DNA of 64,000 bases from Acidobacteriota bacterium (lineage in GTDB: Bacteria > Acidobacteriota > Terriglobia > Bryobacterales > Bryobacteraceae). Positions 51,661-60,151 of the stretch are shown piece by piece (within the stretch, counting starts at the first letter, position 1; every line of letters begins with the position of its first letter). Location of the stretch: NCBI GenBank assembly GCA_016185425.1, contig JACPNQ010000024.1, positions 1-64,000 on the forward strand, written 5' to 3'. The notes below the pieces were generated by a model. That model searched no databases. It had not been told where the DNA came from and saw nothing but the letters and a program-made list of their open reading frames with translations. The position numbers and the translations under genes were made by a program.

Positions 51661-53046
51661 ATGCGCAATCGCTTCGTGGGTGCTCTTCTCCTGTTTGCCG
51701 CCGTATTGGCGGCGCAGGCGCCAGATCAGACTGTCAGACTGAAAATCGTCACGGGCGATGGGCGCGTTTCTCTTGGCGATATCGACGTCACGCTGATGCC
51801 GAGTGTTGCGCCTTTGACTGTGGCCAACTTTCTTAGCTACGTGAACAAAGGCGCCTACAACAATACGGTCTTCCATCGTTCCGTGCCGGGATTCATTATT
51901 CAGACTGGCGGATACATTCTTTCCGGCAACGACTTTACGACGAAGGTTCCGCAGGATGCAGCGGTCCGCAACGAATACAATATCTCGAACACCCGCGGAA
52001 CGATCGCCATGGCTAAGCTAGGGAACAACCCGAACAGCGCAACGAGCGAATTCTTCTTCAACCTCGCCGATAACTCCTCGAATCTGAACAATCAAAACGG
52101 CGGTTTTACGGTCTTTGGGAAGGTAGCCAACGATGCCAGCCAGGCCGTAGTCGATCGCATCGCCTCGCAGCCCGTGCCGAGCGGCATATTCATTTCGCCG
52201 TGGGACGCCATGCCGCTCTACAACTACCGCGTCGGTAATCCCACAGCCGGGAACATCATGGTGATTCAGTCGATCACCGCGCTAAACCCCGCGCCCTCGA
52301 TCAGCTCCGGTGGCGTGGCCGGGGCAAGCGCATTCGGCGCCGCGTCTAAACCCGCGCCCGGATCCTATATCGAAATCTATGGGTCGAACCTGGCTGGCAC
52401 TACGCGCAGTTGGGCCGGCAGTGACTTCACCGGCAACGTCGCTCCCACTATGCTCGACCAGGTACAAGTCACCGTCCTCGGTATCAAGGCGTATGTCAAC
52501 TTCGTCAGCCCGGCGCAGGTGAATGTACAGTTGCCGGAGGGCATTCCCTCGGGCGACACCGTGCCGCTGGTGCTTACCTACAACGGCGTCTCGACGGCGG
52601 CCTACAATCTCTCCGTTCGCGAGTTCGCCGGCGGCGTTCTCGCTCCCGCGTCCTTCAAAGTAGGCGACAAGCAATATGTCGCCGCGCAGCATTCGGCCAC
52701 CGGCAAATTCGTCAGCAACGGCAGTATTCAGGGTGTCGAAGCCGCGCCTGCTGTCCCCGGCGAAACCCTCACGCTCTACGGCACCGGCTTCGGTCCCGTC
52801 ACGCCGAACACGCCCGCTCTCGGCGGCGGCATCGCGGCAGGCATCACGCAATTGAACAACGCAATTGCTGTCAAGATCGGCGAGGCCACCGCCAAAGTAA
52901 ACTACGCCGGTCTTGCTCCGGGCCTCGTCGGTGTCTACCAGTTCAATGTAGTGGTACCCGACAACGCCGCCAGCGGCGACCAGGCGCTAACCATTACGCA
53001 GCGGGATGAAGCGATCGCCCAGAAGCTCTTCCTGAGCGTCAAGTAA
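51661..53046 (+). CDS. Cyclophilin-type peptidyl-prolyl isomerase fused to Solibacter-type C-terminal domain
   Basis: A 461-residue secreted protein (signal peptide MRNRFVGALLLFAAVLAAQ). Residues about 25-205 are a cyclophilin: APLTVANFLSYVNKGAYN, active-site FHRSVPGFIIQTGGYIL (the cyclophilin F-H-R and Q), GTIAMAKLGNNPNSATSEFF and NLADNSSNLNNQNGGFTVFG. Residues about 215-461 are the beta-rich domain found mainly in Solibacter relatives (TIGR03437-type): PGSYIEIYGSNLAGTTRSW, VLGIKAYVNFVSPAQVNVQLP, GETLTLYGTGFGPVTPN and GVYQFNVVVPDNAASGDQAL. The fusion places a folding helper next to a surface-type domain in the periplasm. It is divergent from the DUF4159 gene by 49 bp. Confidence 0.92.
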   Translation: MRNRFVGALLLFAAVLAAQAPDQTVRLKIVTGDGRVSLGDIDVTLMPSVAPLTVANFLSYVNKGAYNNTVFHRSVPGFIIQTGGYILSGNDFTTKVPQDAAVRNEYNISNTRGTIAMAKLGNNPNSATSEFFFNLADNSSNLNNQNGGFTVFGKVANDASQAVVDRIASQPVPSGIFISPWDAMPLYNYRVGNPTAGNIMVIQSITALNPAPSISSGGVAGASAFGAASKPAPGSYIEIYGSNLAGTTRSWAGSDFTGNVAPTMLDQVQVTVLGIKAYVNFVSPAQVNVQLPEGIPSGDTVPLVLTYNGVSTAAYNLSVREFAGGVLAPASFKVGDKQYVAAQHSATGKFVSNGSIQGVEAAPAVPGETLTLYGTGFGPVTPNTPALGGGIAAGITQLNNAIAVKIGEATAKVNYAGLAPGLVGVYQFNVVVPDNAASGDQALTITQRDEAIAQKLFLSVK

Positions 53047-53583
53047 TCAGTCCCGATCCGGGAGCTCGTTCGCCATCTGCTCGATCAGCTTCCGCTCATC
53101 TTCCGTAAAATCGTTCAGGAATCGCCGGTTATTCAATATTTTCTGGCGATCTTCCGGCGACTCGGCGCGCTTCAGACGGCGAATTACCGCTTGCGCTTCC
53201 GGCCGCTTCTCGGGCGGGAACGTTTCGCTGAACTTCCGGAATAGCTGCCGCACTTCCTGCTGTTTCTCGGGGGTCAGCTCCTGGAATCGCGCGTAGGAAC
53301 CTTCCAGGCGGCGGCGTTCGGCGGGCGGCATATTGCGCCACTGCTCCAGCCGCCGCTCCATCATCTCCCGGCGTTCCGGCGGTAGTTTGCTCAGGGCATC
53401 CCTCCGCTCTTCCGGCGACATGTGGCTGAACCGCTCCATCAGCTCCGGCGGCGGACCGCCGGGCCCCTTCTTCAGGAAGCCGGGTCCGGGACCAGGTCCC
53501 TTCCGTTTCAGGCTAGGCTGCGGATCGGCGATAACGCTGCACGACAGAAACGCGGCCAGCGCGACTAGGGAAACGATGCGCAT
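53047..53583 (-). CDS. Secreted DUF3106-like helical protein downstream of anti-sigma
   Basis: A 178-residue protein with signal peptide (MRIVSLVALAAFLSCSVIA), starting at ATG 53583 with a 1-bp TGATG overlap with the anti-sigma gene; a GTG one codon upstream is an alternative. After a Gly/Pro/Lys-rich linker, it is all-helical with repeated M(S/P)PEERR, LPPERREMM and LTPEKQQEVRQLF units, matching DUF3106/ZraP-type periplasmic proteins that sense stress. Ends TEDERKLIEQMANELPDRD. Its place after a sigma/anti-sigma pair suggests it reports envelope conditions to them, but that is inference. Confidence 0.78.
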   Translation of the reverse strand: MRIVSLVALAAFLSCSVIADPQPSLKRKGPGPGPGFLKKGPGGPPPELMERFSHMSPEERRDALSKLPPERREMMERRLEQWRNMPPAERRRLEGSYARFQELTPEKQQEVRQLFRKFSETFPPEKRPEAQAVIRRLKRAESPEDRQKILNNRRFLNDFTEDERKLIEQMANELPDRD

Positions 53584-54116
53584 CACAACACATCTTTCTG
53601 CGCATTCGCCCCGGAGCTATCGGCGGGAACCGCCGCCTCAAACTGCCGCAGCATCTCAATGTCCTCCAGAAGACGCTCCGCCTGCTCCACTTCGCGCACG
53701 TCGATTATGTGCGTGCGATCCACTGTGGGAGCCGGCACGTCGTTGCGGATAATAAACACCAACGCCAGCGCCGCCGACGCGGCGGCTAGCGAGAGCACCG
53801 GCTTCCACGCCGGCTGTCCCTGCAAATACTCACGCACCGGAGCCCAATACCGCTCCCAGAACGGCACCCTGTCCTGCTCCTCAATGCGCGCGTACAGCTT
53901 CCGGTCAAAATCGGCCGAAATCGGCTCGGCATCGTATGAGTCCATCGCCGCCCACACTTCCATCTGGGCGCGCGCCATGGTGCGGCAATCTTCGCAGTGC
54001 TCCATATGCGTCTCGAGCATCGCCTTCCGCTCCGTGTCCAATACCCGGGCGCAGTAGTCGAGCAGCACGTCCGCATTGTCAGTCTGCAGCGGGCAGGTCA
54101 TCTTGAAATTGAGCAT
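53583..54116 (-). CDS. Zinc-finger anti-sigma factor (membrane-anchored)
   Basis: A 177-residue protein. The N-terminal putative zinc-binding motif H-x3-C-x2-C is seen in LETHMEHCEDCRTMARAQ, preceded by LLDYCARVLDTERKAML, as in ZAS/zf-HC2 anti-sigma domains. One transmembrane helix follows (WKPVLSLAAASAALALVFII) and then a short periplasmic tail (RTHIIDVREVEQAERLLEDI). It would hold the sigma factor of the upstream gene at the membrane. Stop-start spacing is 15 bp from the sigma gene, and its end overlaps the DUF3106 start. Confidence 0.9.
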   Translation of the reverse strand: MLNFKMTCPLQTDNADVLLDYCARVLDTERKAMLETHMEHCEDCRTMARAQMEVWAAMDSYDAEPISADFDRKLYARIEEQDRVPFWERYWAPVREYLQGQPAWKPVLSLAAASAALALVFIIRNDVPAPTVDRTHIIDVREVEQAERLLEDIEMLRQFEAAVPADSSGANAQKDVL

Positions 54117-54131
54117 GATCCTATTCCCCCT

Positions 54132-54752
54132 CTATGCCATGTGCGCCAAACGGGCGCGCAACGTTTCATACGCACGAAAAAGCAGCGATTTGACCGCTGA
54201 TTCCGAACACTCTAATACGGCTGCGATTTGAGAATACTCCATCTCCTCGTACTTGTGCATCAGCACGGCTGCTTTCTGCTTCTCGGGCAAACTTTGGATG
54301 GCGCGGCGGATCTCGGCGAATTTCGACTCCCGCACCATCGCCTGCTCGGCCGACGCTCCGTTATCCGAGACCTGGCGCGCCATGCCGTCCGGCGTCTCCT
54401 GGTCTAAACTCTCCTGGCCGCGCTCGTGCCGCCGGTCCCGGATCCAGTTCAGCGCCAGATGGCTCGCAATCCGGAATAGCCACGTCGTAAACTTCGCCGT
54501 CGGTTCATAGTTCGCCCGGCTCCGGTACACCCGCAGAAATACTTCCTGGGCCAACTCCTCCGCCACGGACTGGTTCTGCACCATCCGGTAAAGGAAGTGG
54601 ATCACCGGGGAACGGTGCCGCTCCAGCAGTAACGTGAAGCTCTCCGTATCCCCCTCGCGGACCCGGAGCATTAACTCCGCGTCGCGCTCTACCGTGGCCA
54701 CGGCGATCATGTCTTTTAAAACCCGTTGCTCAGGTAAAGGTTGCGGCGACAT
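54132..54752 (-). CDS. ECF-type RNA polymerase sigma factor
   Basis: A 206-residue sigma-70 family member. Region 2 runs from DAELMLRVREGDTESFTLLL through FLYRMVQNQSVAEELAQEVFLRVYRS and FTTWLFRIASHLALNWIRDRRH. Region 4 is complete (EIRRAIQSLPEKQKAAVLMHKYEEMEYSQIAAVLECSESAVKSLLFRAYETLRARL), in contrast to the truncated copy at 15.6 kb. An internal Met at residue 15 is an alternative start. It heads the operon with the anti-sigma factor and DUF3106 protein and is likely released by envelope stress. Confidence 0.93.
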   Translation of the reverse strand: MSPQPLPEQRVLKDMIAVATVERDAELMLRVREGDTESFTLLLERHRSPVIHFLYRMVQNQSVAEELAQEVFLRVYRSRANYEPTAKFTTWLFRIASHLALNWIRDRRHERGQESLDQETPDGMARQVSDNGASAEQAMVRESKFAEIRRAIQSLPEKQKAAVLMHKYEEMEYSQIAAVLECSESAVKSLLFRAYETLRARLAHMA

Positions 54753-54772
54753 GACGGCTTAACCCACTTATA

Positions 54773-55765
54773 CTATGCTTCGAGCCCCGCCGGCCGTTCC
54801 ATTAATTCTCGCAGCGCGTCGTGTGGGCTCTTTCCCTCGGTGAAAATCGCGTATAGCGTCTCCGCGATCGGCATCGCCACCCCCTGCCGCCGTGCCAGCT
54901 CCACTGCCGAATAGGTGTTCTCCACGCCTTCCGCCACCATTCGCATGGAGCCAGTTATCTCCTCTAAATTCTTGCCTTTAGAGAGTTCTACCCCCACACG
55001 CCGGTTGCGGCTCAGCTCACCCGTGCATGTCAGAATCAGGTCGCCAAGTCCGGCCAATCCGGCCAGCGTCGCCGGTTTCGCACCCATCGACACCGCTAAC
55101 CGCGTAATTTCGGCCAATCCCCGTGTAATCAACGCCGCCATTGCGTTCGACCCAAGTCCTAACCCATGGCAGATCCCCGCCGCAATCGCGATCACGTTCT
55201 TTAGCGCCGCCCCGACCTCGGCTCCCACCGGGTCCAGGCTCATGTAGAGCCGGAACGTGGGCCCGGTAAACGCCCGCTGAATCTCCTCACACAGCGCCTG
55301 TTCCGCGGACGCCACCACCACAAGCGTTGGCTCTCCCCGAGCCACTTCCCGGGCGAACGATGGTCCGCTCAATACCGCGATCCGGCCCCGCCCCGTCACC
55401 TCCGCGATAATCTCGCTCATCCGCTTCTGCGTTCCGCGCTCAATGCCTTTCGTCGCGCTCACGATCGGGACAGCGGGCGGCAGAAATGGCTTTGCGTCCG
55501 TATAAACCTGCCGCAACACCGTGCTTGGCATCACACCCAACACCATCGTTGCGCCGCGCAAGCTCTCCTCGAGCGCCGACGATACGTCAATGTTCGGCGG
55601 CAGCCGGAATCCGGGCAAAAAGACCTTGTTCTCCCGTCCGGCCGCCATCTCCTTCGCCAGATCCGCCTCGTATGTCCAAAGGCTCACCCGCTCATACCTT
55701 GGCGCCAGCACCATCGCCAGTGCCGTGCCCCAACTCCCACCGCCCAAGACCGTCAATCGCGACAT
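54773..55765 (-). CDS. gpsA: NAD(P)-dependent glycerol-3-phosphate dehydrogenase
   Basis: A 330-residue cytosolic enzyme making sn-glycerol-3-phosphate from dihydroxyacetone phosphate for phospholipid synthesis. The NAD motif is TVLGGGSWGTALAMVLA; others are MVLGVMPSTVLRQV, IVSATKGIERGTQKRMSEII, LSGPSFAREVARGEPTLVVVA, LKNVIAIAAGICHGLGLGSNAMAALITRG, and GLGDLILTCTGELSRNRRVG. Length and motifs are standard. It directly follows plsY (start next to the plsY stop), and these two make the first two committed steps to phosphatidate. Confidence 0.97.
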   Translation of the reverse strand: MSRLTVLGGGSWGTALAMVLAPRYERVSLWTYEADLAKEMAAGRENKVFLPGFRLPPNIDVSSALEESLRGATMVLGVMPSTVLRQVYTDAKPFLPPAVPIVSATKGIERGTQKRMSEIIAEVTGRGRIAVLSGPSFAREVARGEPTLVVVASAEQALCEEIQRAFTGPTFRLYMSLDPVGAEVGAALKNVIAIAAGICHGLGLGSNAMAALITRGLAEITRLAVSMGAKPATLAGLAGLGDLILTCTGELSRNRRVGVELSKGKNLEEITGSMRMVAEGVENTYSAVELARRQGVAMPIAETLYAIFTEGKSPHDALRELMERPAGLEA

Positions 55766-56371
55766 CTAGGCCGCCTTCTTCTTTCCGAATGTGAAGACGT
55801 TCTCCGTGCCCGCCCGCAGCCGTTCCATATTCCCCTTGTGCCGCCAAATAATGAATACACCCCCGGCGAGCGCAGCCACCAACAACGGCGTGTCCGGATG
55901 GTCAATCATCCACACCGCCAGCGGAAACAATCCCGCGCCGACAATCGATCCCAACGAGATAAACCGCGTCACCGCCACCACTGCGACAAACACGATTGTG
56001 ATCGCCAACAGCGGCAGGGGAGCCAGGTACGCGAACGCGCCCACAAAACTCGCTACCGCCTTCCCGCCCTGGAACTTCAGCACCGCCGGGAACGCATGGC
56101 CCAATATGACCGCCACCGCCGCCAGTGCCGTCCATAGCGGCTCCGCGCTGCCGTACCGCGCCATTAACCATACGGCCACCCAGCCTTTGGCGATGTCGAG
56201 CAGCAATGTCGCCATGCCCAGCGCGCGTCCGGACGACCGCAACACATTCGTCGCTCCGATATTCCCGGACCCCTTCGCCCGCACGTCTTCCCCCGTGCGC
56301 CAGCGCACCAGCAGGTAACCGAACGGAATGCCGCCGATAAAGTAAGCGACGATCAGCAGAAGAATGGTCAT
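55766..56371 (-). CDS. plsY: Glycerol-3-phosphate acyltransferase (acyl-phosphate dependent)
   Basis: A 201-residue inner-membrane enzyme transferring an acyl group from acyl-phosphate to glycerol-3-phosphate. Characteristic loops: YFIGGIPFGYLLVRW, GSGNIGATNVLRSSGRALG, the glycine-rich GHAFPAVLKFQGGKAVASF, and HKGNMERLRAGTENVF. Several helices (LLLIVAYFI, MATLLLDIAKGWVAVWLM, FISLGSIVGAGLFPLAVWMI) give the multi-pass topology. The start overlaps the thpR stop by 4 bp, and gpsA follows immediately, so thpR-plsY-gpsA is one operon. Confidence 0.97.
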   Translation of the reverse strand: MTILLLIVAYFIGGIPFGYLLVRWRTGEDVRAKGSGNIGATNVLRSSGRALGMATLLLDIAKGWVAVWLMARYGSAEPLWTALAAVAVILGHAFPAVLKFQGGKAVASFVGAFAYLAPLPLLAITIVFVAVVAVTRFISLGSIVGAGLFPLAVWMIDHPDTPLLVAALAGGVFIIWRHKGNMERLRAGTENVFTFGKKKAA

Positions 56372-56910
56372 AGGAGCGGAAACTCCTCCAGTTTGACGTA
56401 TTGAGAACCCCGCGGTCCCGGGACGCTCTCATACAGATGGAACGATCTGGCCGTAAACTCCCCGAATTCGGTCCCCGGCAACTGTGCGATCCTTCCGCGA
56501 ACCTCACGCAGCCCATCGGGACTCTTAATCCGTGCCAGCGTCAGATGCGGGTTGAATTTCTTCTCCTCCCCCGGAATCCCGATCGCCGCGCACGCCGCGT
56601 CCGTGTCGCGATGCAACTTCTCCAGCTCCGGTCCCGTCTGCATCCCGGCAAACAATACCCGCGGGCTGTGTGGATTCGGAAACCATCCCAACCCGCCGAT
56701 CCTCACCGTGATCGCACCGGGCCGGGGCACACCGCGCAAAGCCGTCTTCAACGCGTTCAAATCGCTGCAGTCCCCAATAAATTTCGTCGTAATGTGCAAA
56801 TTCTCCGGCCGGCTCCATTGAAACCGCGCCAGCGGACGCAGTTCGCGCAATAATGCAAGCAAGGCGGCCCGTGTTTCCGCGGAGATATCGAGGGCTGTGA
56901 ACAATCGCAT
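56368..56910 (-). CDS. thpR: RNA 2',3'-cyclic phosphodiesterase (ThpR/2H family)
   Basis: A 180-residue 2H phosphoesterase. The two H-x-T/S-x motifs are present as LHITTKFIG and NPHLTLARIKS. The start MRLFTALDISAETRAALLALL and the end FHLYESVPGPRGSQYVKLEEF are typical. The family opens 2',3'-cyclic phosphates on RNA ends and related ligates. It leads the thpR-plsY-gpsA operon (4-bp overlap with plsY). The divergent Mpg gene overlaps its 5' end by 14 bp if that gene's first possible start is used. Confidence 0.92.
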   Translation of the reverse strand: MRLFTALDISAETRAALLALLRELRPLARFQWSRPENLHITTKFIGDCSDLNALKTALRGVPRPGAITVRIGGLGWFPNPHSPRVLFAGMQTGPELEKLHRDTDAACAAIGIPGEEKKFNPHLTLARIKSPDGLREVRGRIAQLPGTEFGEFTARSFHLYESVPGPRGSQYVKLEEFPLL

Positions 56911-57514
56911 CGAGCGTCGTAACTCTTTAGTCTACCCATTGCGCGTCCTCCCCGAATCCTTTTACGCCCGCGACACCATCGCGGTGGCCCGCGATCTTCT
57001 CGGCAAAGTTCTTGTGTGCGGCCCCCATGCCGCTCCCATTACGGAAGTCGAGGCCTACCTCGGCCTCGACGATAAGGCAGCCCACGCCGCTCGCGGCATT
57101 ACACCCCGCACCAGAGTAATCTTTGGTCCTCCCGGCCGCGCCTATGTCTACCTCATTTACGGCATGTATGAGTGCCTTAATCTGATCGCCGAGACCGATG
57201 GCGTGCCGGGCTGCATCCTTATCCGCGGCGTTCAAGGCATCTCCGGCCCCGGCCGCCTTACGCGCGCCTTCGGTATCTCCCGCGCCCACAATGAGCTGCC
57301 CGTCTTTGAACCATCCGCACCCATCATCGTCCGTGACGAAGGCTGGCAACCGCAAGCGATCGAAGTGACGCCCCGCATCGGTATACGTCACTGTGCCGAC
57401 TGGCCGCTGCGGTTCGTCGCAACCCATTTGTTACCCTCAAATCGATATGCTGAAATCCACGATCTTCCGCGAATACGACATCCGCGGAATCGCCGACAGG
57501 GACCTGACAAGTGA
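56897..57514 (+). CDS. 3-methyladenine DNA glycosylase (Mpg/AAG family)
   Basis: A DNA repair glycosylase excising alkylated purines. Conserved: LPESFYARDTIAVARDLLGK, ITEVEAYLGLDDKAAHAARG, TPRTRVIFGPPGRAYVYLIYG, MYECLNLIAE and GVPGCILIRGVQ. The Glu and Tyr active-site residues lie in EVEAY and AYVYLIYGM. The frame opens with a GTG at 56897 (14-bp overlap with divergent thpR); an in-frame TTG at 56939 would fit the family start better (LRVLPESF). The last ~20 residues (HDLPRIRHPRNRRQGPDK) extend 68 bp into the phosphohexomutase gene and resemble no family tail; the natural end may be earlier. Confidence 0.93.
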   Translation: MNNRIERRNSLVYPLRVLPESFYARDTIAVARDLLGKVLVCGPHAAPITEVEAYLGLDDKAAHAARGITPRTRVIFGPPGRAYVYLIYGMYECLNLIAETDGVPGCILIRGVQGISGPGRLTRAFGISRAHNELPVFEPSAPIIVRDEGWQPQAIEVTPRIGIRHCADWPLRFVATHLLPSNRYAEIHDLPRIRHPRNRRQGPDK

Positions 57515-58817
57515 AGGCGTAGAGCACCTCGGACGCGCTCTTGGAACCTATTTGCAGCGCCATTCCGGCCCTAGAATTAACATCGGCCGCGACTGCCGTC
57601 TGTCCGGCGAACGGCTCAATCTCGCCATTCGTAAAGGCCTCCTCGCCGCGGGCTGCCAGGTGACCGACATTGGCGTCGTTCCCACACCCGTCACCTACTA
57701 TTCGGCGGTCAAACTGCAGGCCGATGGCGCCATTATGATTACCGGCAGCCACAATCCCTCCGACTACAACGGCTTCAAAACCGTTTGCGGCTCCGGCACC
57801 CTCCACGGCGAAGCGATCCAGGAAGTCTACCGGATCATCGAAAAGCAGGACTACGCCTCTGGCGCCGGCACCTATCAGACTCTCGACCTTGTTCCCGACT
57901 ACGTGGACGAAGTCACCAAGCAATTCGAATTCTCCAGCGATTTCAAGGTAGTCGTCGATTCCGGCAATGGCACCGCCGGCCCCGTTATTGAGAGGATCCT
58001 CAGCCGCCTCGGCGTACAATATGTCAGCATGTTCGGCGACATGGACGGCCGATTCCCCAATCACCATCCCGACCCTACTGTTCCGGCCAATCTCGCCATG
58101 CTCGCCGCCAAGGTCCGCGAAACCGGCTCCGCCCTCGGCATCGGTTTCGATGGCGATTCGGACCGCATCGGCGCCGTTGACGAAAACGGCGATCCCGTAT
58201 TCGGCGACATGCTGATGCTGATCTTCGCCCGTGAAATCCTCACCCGCAAGCCCGGCAGCACATTTATCGGCGAGGTGAAGTGCAGCCAGATCATGTATGA
58301 CGAGCTGGCTCGCCTGGGCGGCCGGCCCATCATGTACAAGACCGGCCATTCGCTTATCAAGGCCAAGATGAAAGAAGAGCATGCCGAACTTGCCGGCGAG
58401 ATGTCCGGCCATATGTTTTTCGCCGATCGCTATTTCGGCTATGACGATGCCCTCTACGCCGCCTGCCGCCTGATGGAGATCGTCGCCAAATCCGGCCTGC
58501 CTCTCAGCCGCCAGCTCGACGGCCTGCCTAAGACCGTGTCCACCCCCGAGCTTCGTCTCGAAACCACCGACGAAGCCAAGTTCGACGTGGTCGCCCGCGT
58601 AGCCCAGCACTTCCGCAATACTCGCAAAATCGTCGATGTCGACGGCGCGCGCGTCATCTTCCCGCAGGGTTGGGGGCTGGTCCGCGCGTCGAACACCCAA
58701 CCCGTGTTGGTGATGCGCTTCGAAGCGGAAAGTGAAGAGCTCCTCAACGCCTACCGCCGCGAAGTGGAAGATGTTCTCGTCCGCGAAACCGGGGCGCCTT
58801 TAGTGGAGACACACTGA
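57447..58817 (+). CDS. Phosphomannomutase/phosphoglucomutase
   Basis: A 456-residue alpha-D-phosphohexomutase. It starts MLKSTIFREYDIRGIADRDL, has INIGRDCRLSGERL, the phosphoserine loop MITGSHNPSDYNGFK (S-H-N-P), metal-binding GFDGDSDRIGAVDE, GEMSGHMFFADRYFGYDDAL (sugar-binding), and the phosphate-binding RASNTQPVLVMRFEA. It makes mannose-1-phosphate or glucose-1-phosphate for polysaccharide and lipopolysaccharide synthesis. The ATG at 57447 is chosen by homology; it overlaps the Mpg frame by 68 bp. Confidence 0.96.
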   Translation: MLKSTIFREYDIRGIADRDLTSEGVEHLGRALGTYLQRHSGPRINIGRDCRLSGERLNLAIRKGLLAAGCQVTDIGVVPTPVTYYSAVKLQADGAIMITGSHNPSDYNGFKTVCGSGTLHGEAIQEVYRIIEKQDYASGAGTYQTLDLVPDYVDEVTKQFEFSSDFKVVVDSGNGTAGPVIERILSRLGVQYVSMFGDMDGRFPNHHPDPTVPANLAMLAAKVRETGSALGIGFDGDSDRIGAVDENGDPVFGDMLMLIFAREILTRKPGSTFIGEVKCSQIMYDELARLGGRPIMYKTGHSLIKAKMKEEHAELAGEMSGHMFFADRYFGYDDALYAACRLMEIVAKSGLPLSRQLDGLPKTVSTPELRLETTDEAKFDVVARVAQHFRNTRKIVDVDGARVIFPQGWGLVRASNTQPVLVMRFEAESEELLNAYRREVEDVLVRETGAPLVETH

Positions 58818-58818
58818 A

Positions 58819-59589
58819 ATGGAAGAGACCACGCGCACGTTCATTGAAGCCTGGAAGCTGATGGTGGGCCGTCTGCCTTCGGGCCGGATCAGCCATAGTG
58901 ACGGCGTGGTCTCCTGCATCGGTCATGTCCCGCTGCCATTCTTCAATGTCGGATTCCACGATGCGCCGCTCGCGGCATTGGACGATGTCCGCCGCTACCT
59001 CGCTGTGTTTGAGGACCGCGCCGCCGAATGTCCGTATCCCACTATGCTCGTTGTACGCGAGGACTGGGTACCCGGCGAGTGGACGTCCGTCGCGGCCGAG
59101 GCTGGCCGCGCGCATGTCATGTATGTCACCGGCATGGAAACAGACGAGTTGCTTCCGCCGCGCCGTCCGCTTCCCGCCCTCGAATTCCGCCGGGTCAACA
59201 ATACATCGACTGCGGGCGACATGGCATCGATCAACGCGAAAGCTTACGGCATACCGGAGCAGTGGTTCGATTGCGTTGGCCAACTCGATATCTGGGCTCC
59301 GGACACGCATGGATACGTCGGCTACGTTGACGGTCAGGCGGTAACCTCCGCGGCAACATTTCCGGCCGGAGGGACGCTCTATGCCGCCCTGGTGGCGACG
59401 CTCCCGGACTGCCATGGCAAAGGCTATGCGGAAGCCGTCATGCGCCATGCAATCGCTGAGGGCCGCCGGGCGACAGGCCTGACACGTACAACGCTCCACG
59501 CCTCCGATATGGGTCTTCCCCTGTATGAAAACATGGGGTTTCAGAGCAGCTCGCGGTTTTCGCTGCTAGCAAAGACGGAGGCACATTAG
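58819..59589 (+). CDS. GNAT family N-acetyltransferase
   Basis: A 256-residue protein, 1 bp after the phosphohexomutase stop. The C-terminal GNAT core (about 125-250) shows FRRVNNTSTAGDMASIN, GYVDGQAVTSAATFPAGG, LYAALVATLPDCHGKGYAEAVMRHAIAEG (the acetyl-CoA R/Q-x-x-G-x-G/A loop as D-C-H-G-K-G-Y) and LYENMGFQSSSRF. The N-terminal ~115 residues look like a degenerate GNAT repeat. The acceptor substrate is unknown. It is probably co-transcribed with the phosphohexomutase gene. Confidence 0.85.
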   Translation: MEETTRTFIEAWKLMVGRLPSGRISHSDGVVSCIGHVPLPFFNVGFHDAPLAALDDVRRYLAVFEDRAAECPYPTMLVVREDWVPGEWTSVAAEAGRAHVMYVTGMETDELLPPRRPLPALEFRRVNNTSTAGDMASINAKAYGIPEQWFDCVGQLDIWAPDTHGYVGYVDGQAVTSAATFPAGGTLYAALVATLPDCHGKGYAEAVMRHAIAEGRRATGLTRTTLHASDMGLPLYENMGFQSSSRFSLLAKTEAH

Positions 59590-59647
59590 CCTCAAAAAAA
59601 CGGCCGGCTTCAGGGAGTCGAAGCGATTTTCGGCACACTTATCGGGG

Positions 59648-60151
59648 TTACTCCCGCGAAACCGGCACTTCTCTCCGCCCCGACAATGCCTGAAACACCG
59701 GCCCGCCGCACACGGCCACGCCCACCTGTTGAAATGCCTGCAGCAGGTTGAACAGCAACCCGTACACCACCTGCTCATTCAACGGTTGTTTCCCCGGCAA
59801 ACGGAAATCCGCCGGCACTTCTTTCGCCAGCCGCAGCCGCAGCGCGTCCGGCAATAAGTTTCCCGACCGGTCCCGTTTGTTCCCGACGCTAATCGGCGTC
59901 TGCAGGACGTTCCCCGTCGCGCCGTCCACATAAAACTGGCAGCGCGAAAACCATCCCAGATTCGCCGGTTCGGCGGCGTCGAACAATAGCAGCGGGACCT
60001 GCCGCTTCTCCGTCCAGATGTCGAGGATGATAGCCCGCGGCGTTTCCTGGATCTCCACCTGAAAATCGTTCTGGTGCGCGACGGACGAAAGCGCCTCCAG
60101 ATCGTATTCCAGCAGCACCAGCCGGTGCGCGCCTGCCTGCAACAATTGCAT
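59648..60151 (-). CDS. Hypothetical protein, unknown
   Basis: A 167-residue protein with no leader and no family that I recognise. Segments: MQLLQAGAHRLVLLEYDLEA, VEIQETPRAIILDIWTEKRQ, ANLGWFSRCQFYVDGATGN, PADFRLPGKQPLNEQVVYGL, and LFNLLQAFQQVGVAVCGGPV. Composition and alternating strands suggest an alpha/beta fold. It faces the GNAT gene across a 58-bp gap and lies next to the hairpin-rich interval that follows. Confidence 0.6.
   Translation of the reverse strand: MQLLQAGAHRLVLLEYDLEALSSVAHQNDFQVEIQETPRAIILDIWTEKRQVPLLLFDAAEPANLGWFSRCQFYVDGATGNVLQTPISVGNKRDRSGNLLPDALRLRLAKEVPADFRLPGKQPLNEQVVYGLLFNLLQAFQQVGVAVCGGPVFQALSGRREVPVSRE

Noticed and set aside
57324..58700. 458-codon minus-strand frame opposite the phosphohexomutase gene
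   Set aside because: The plus-strand gene has all catalytic motifs; the antisense frame is Gly/Ala/Val-rich with no family signal.
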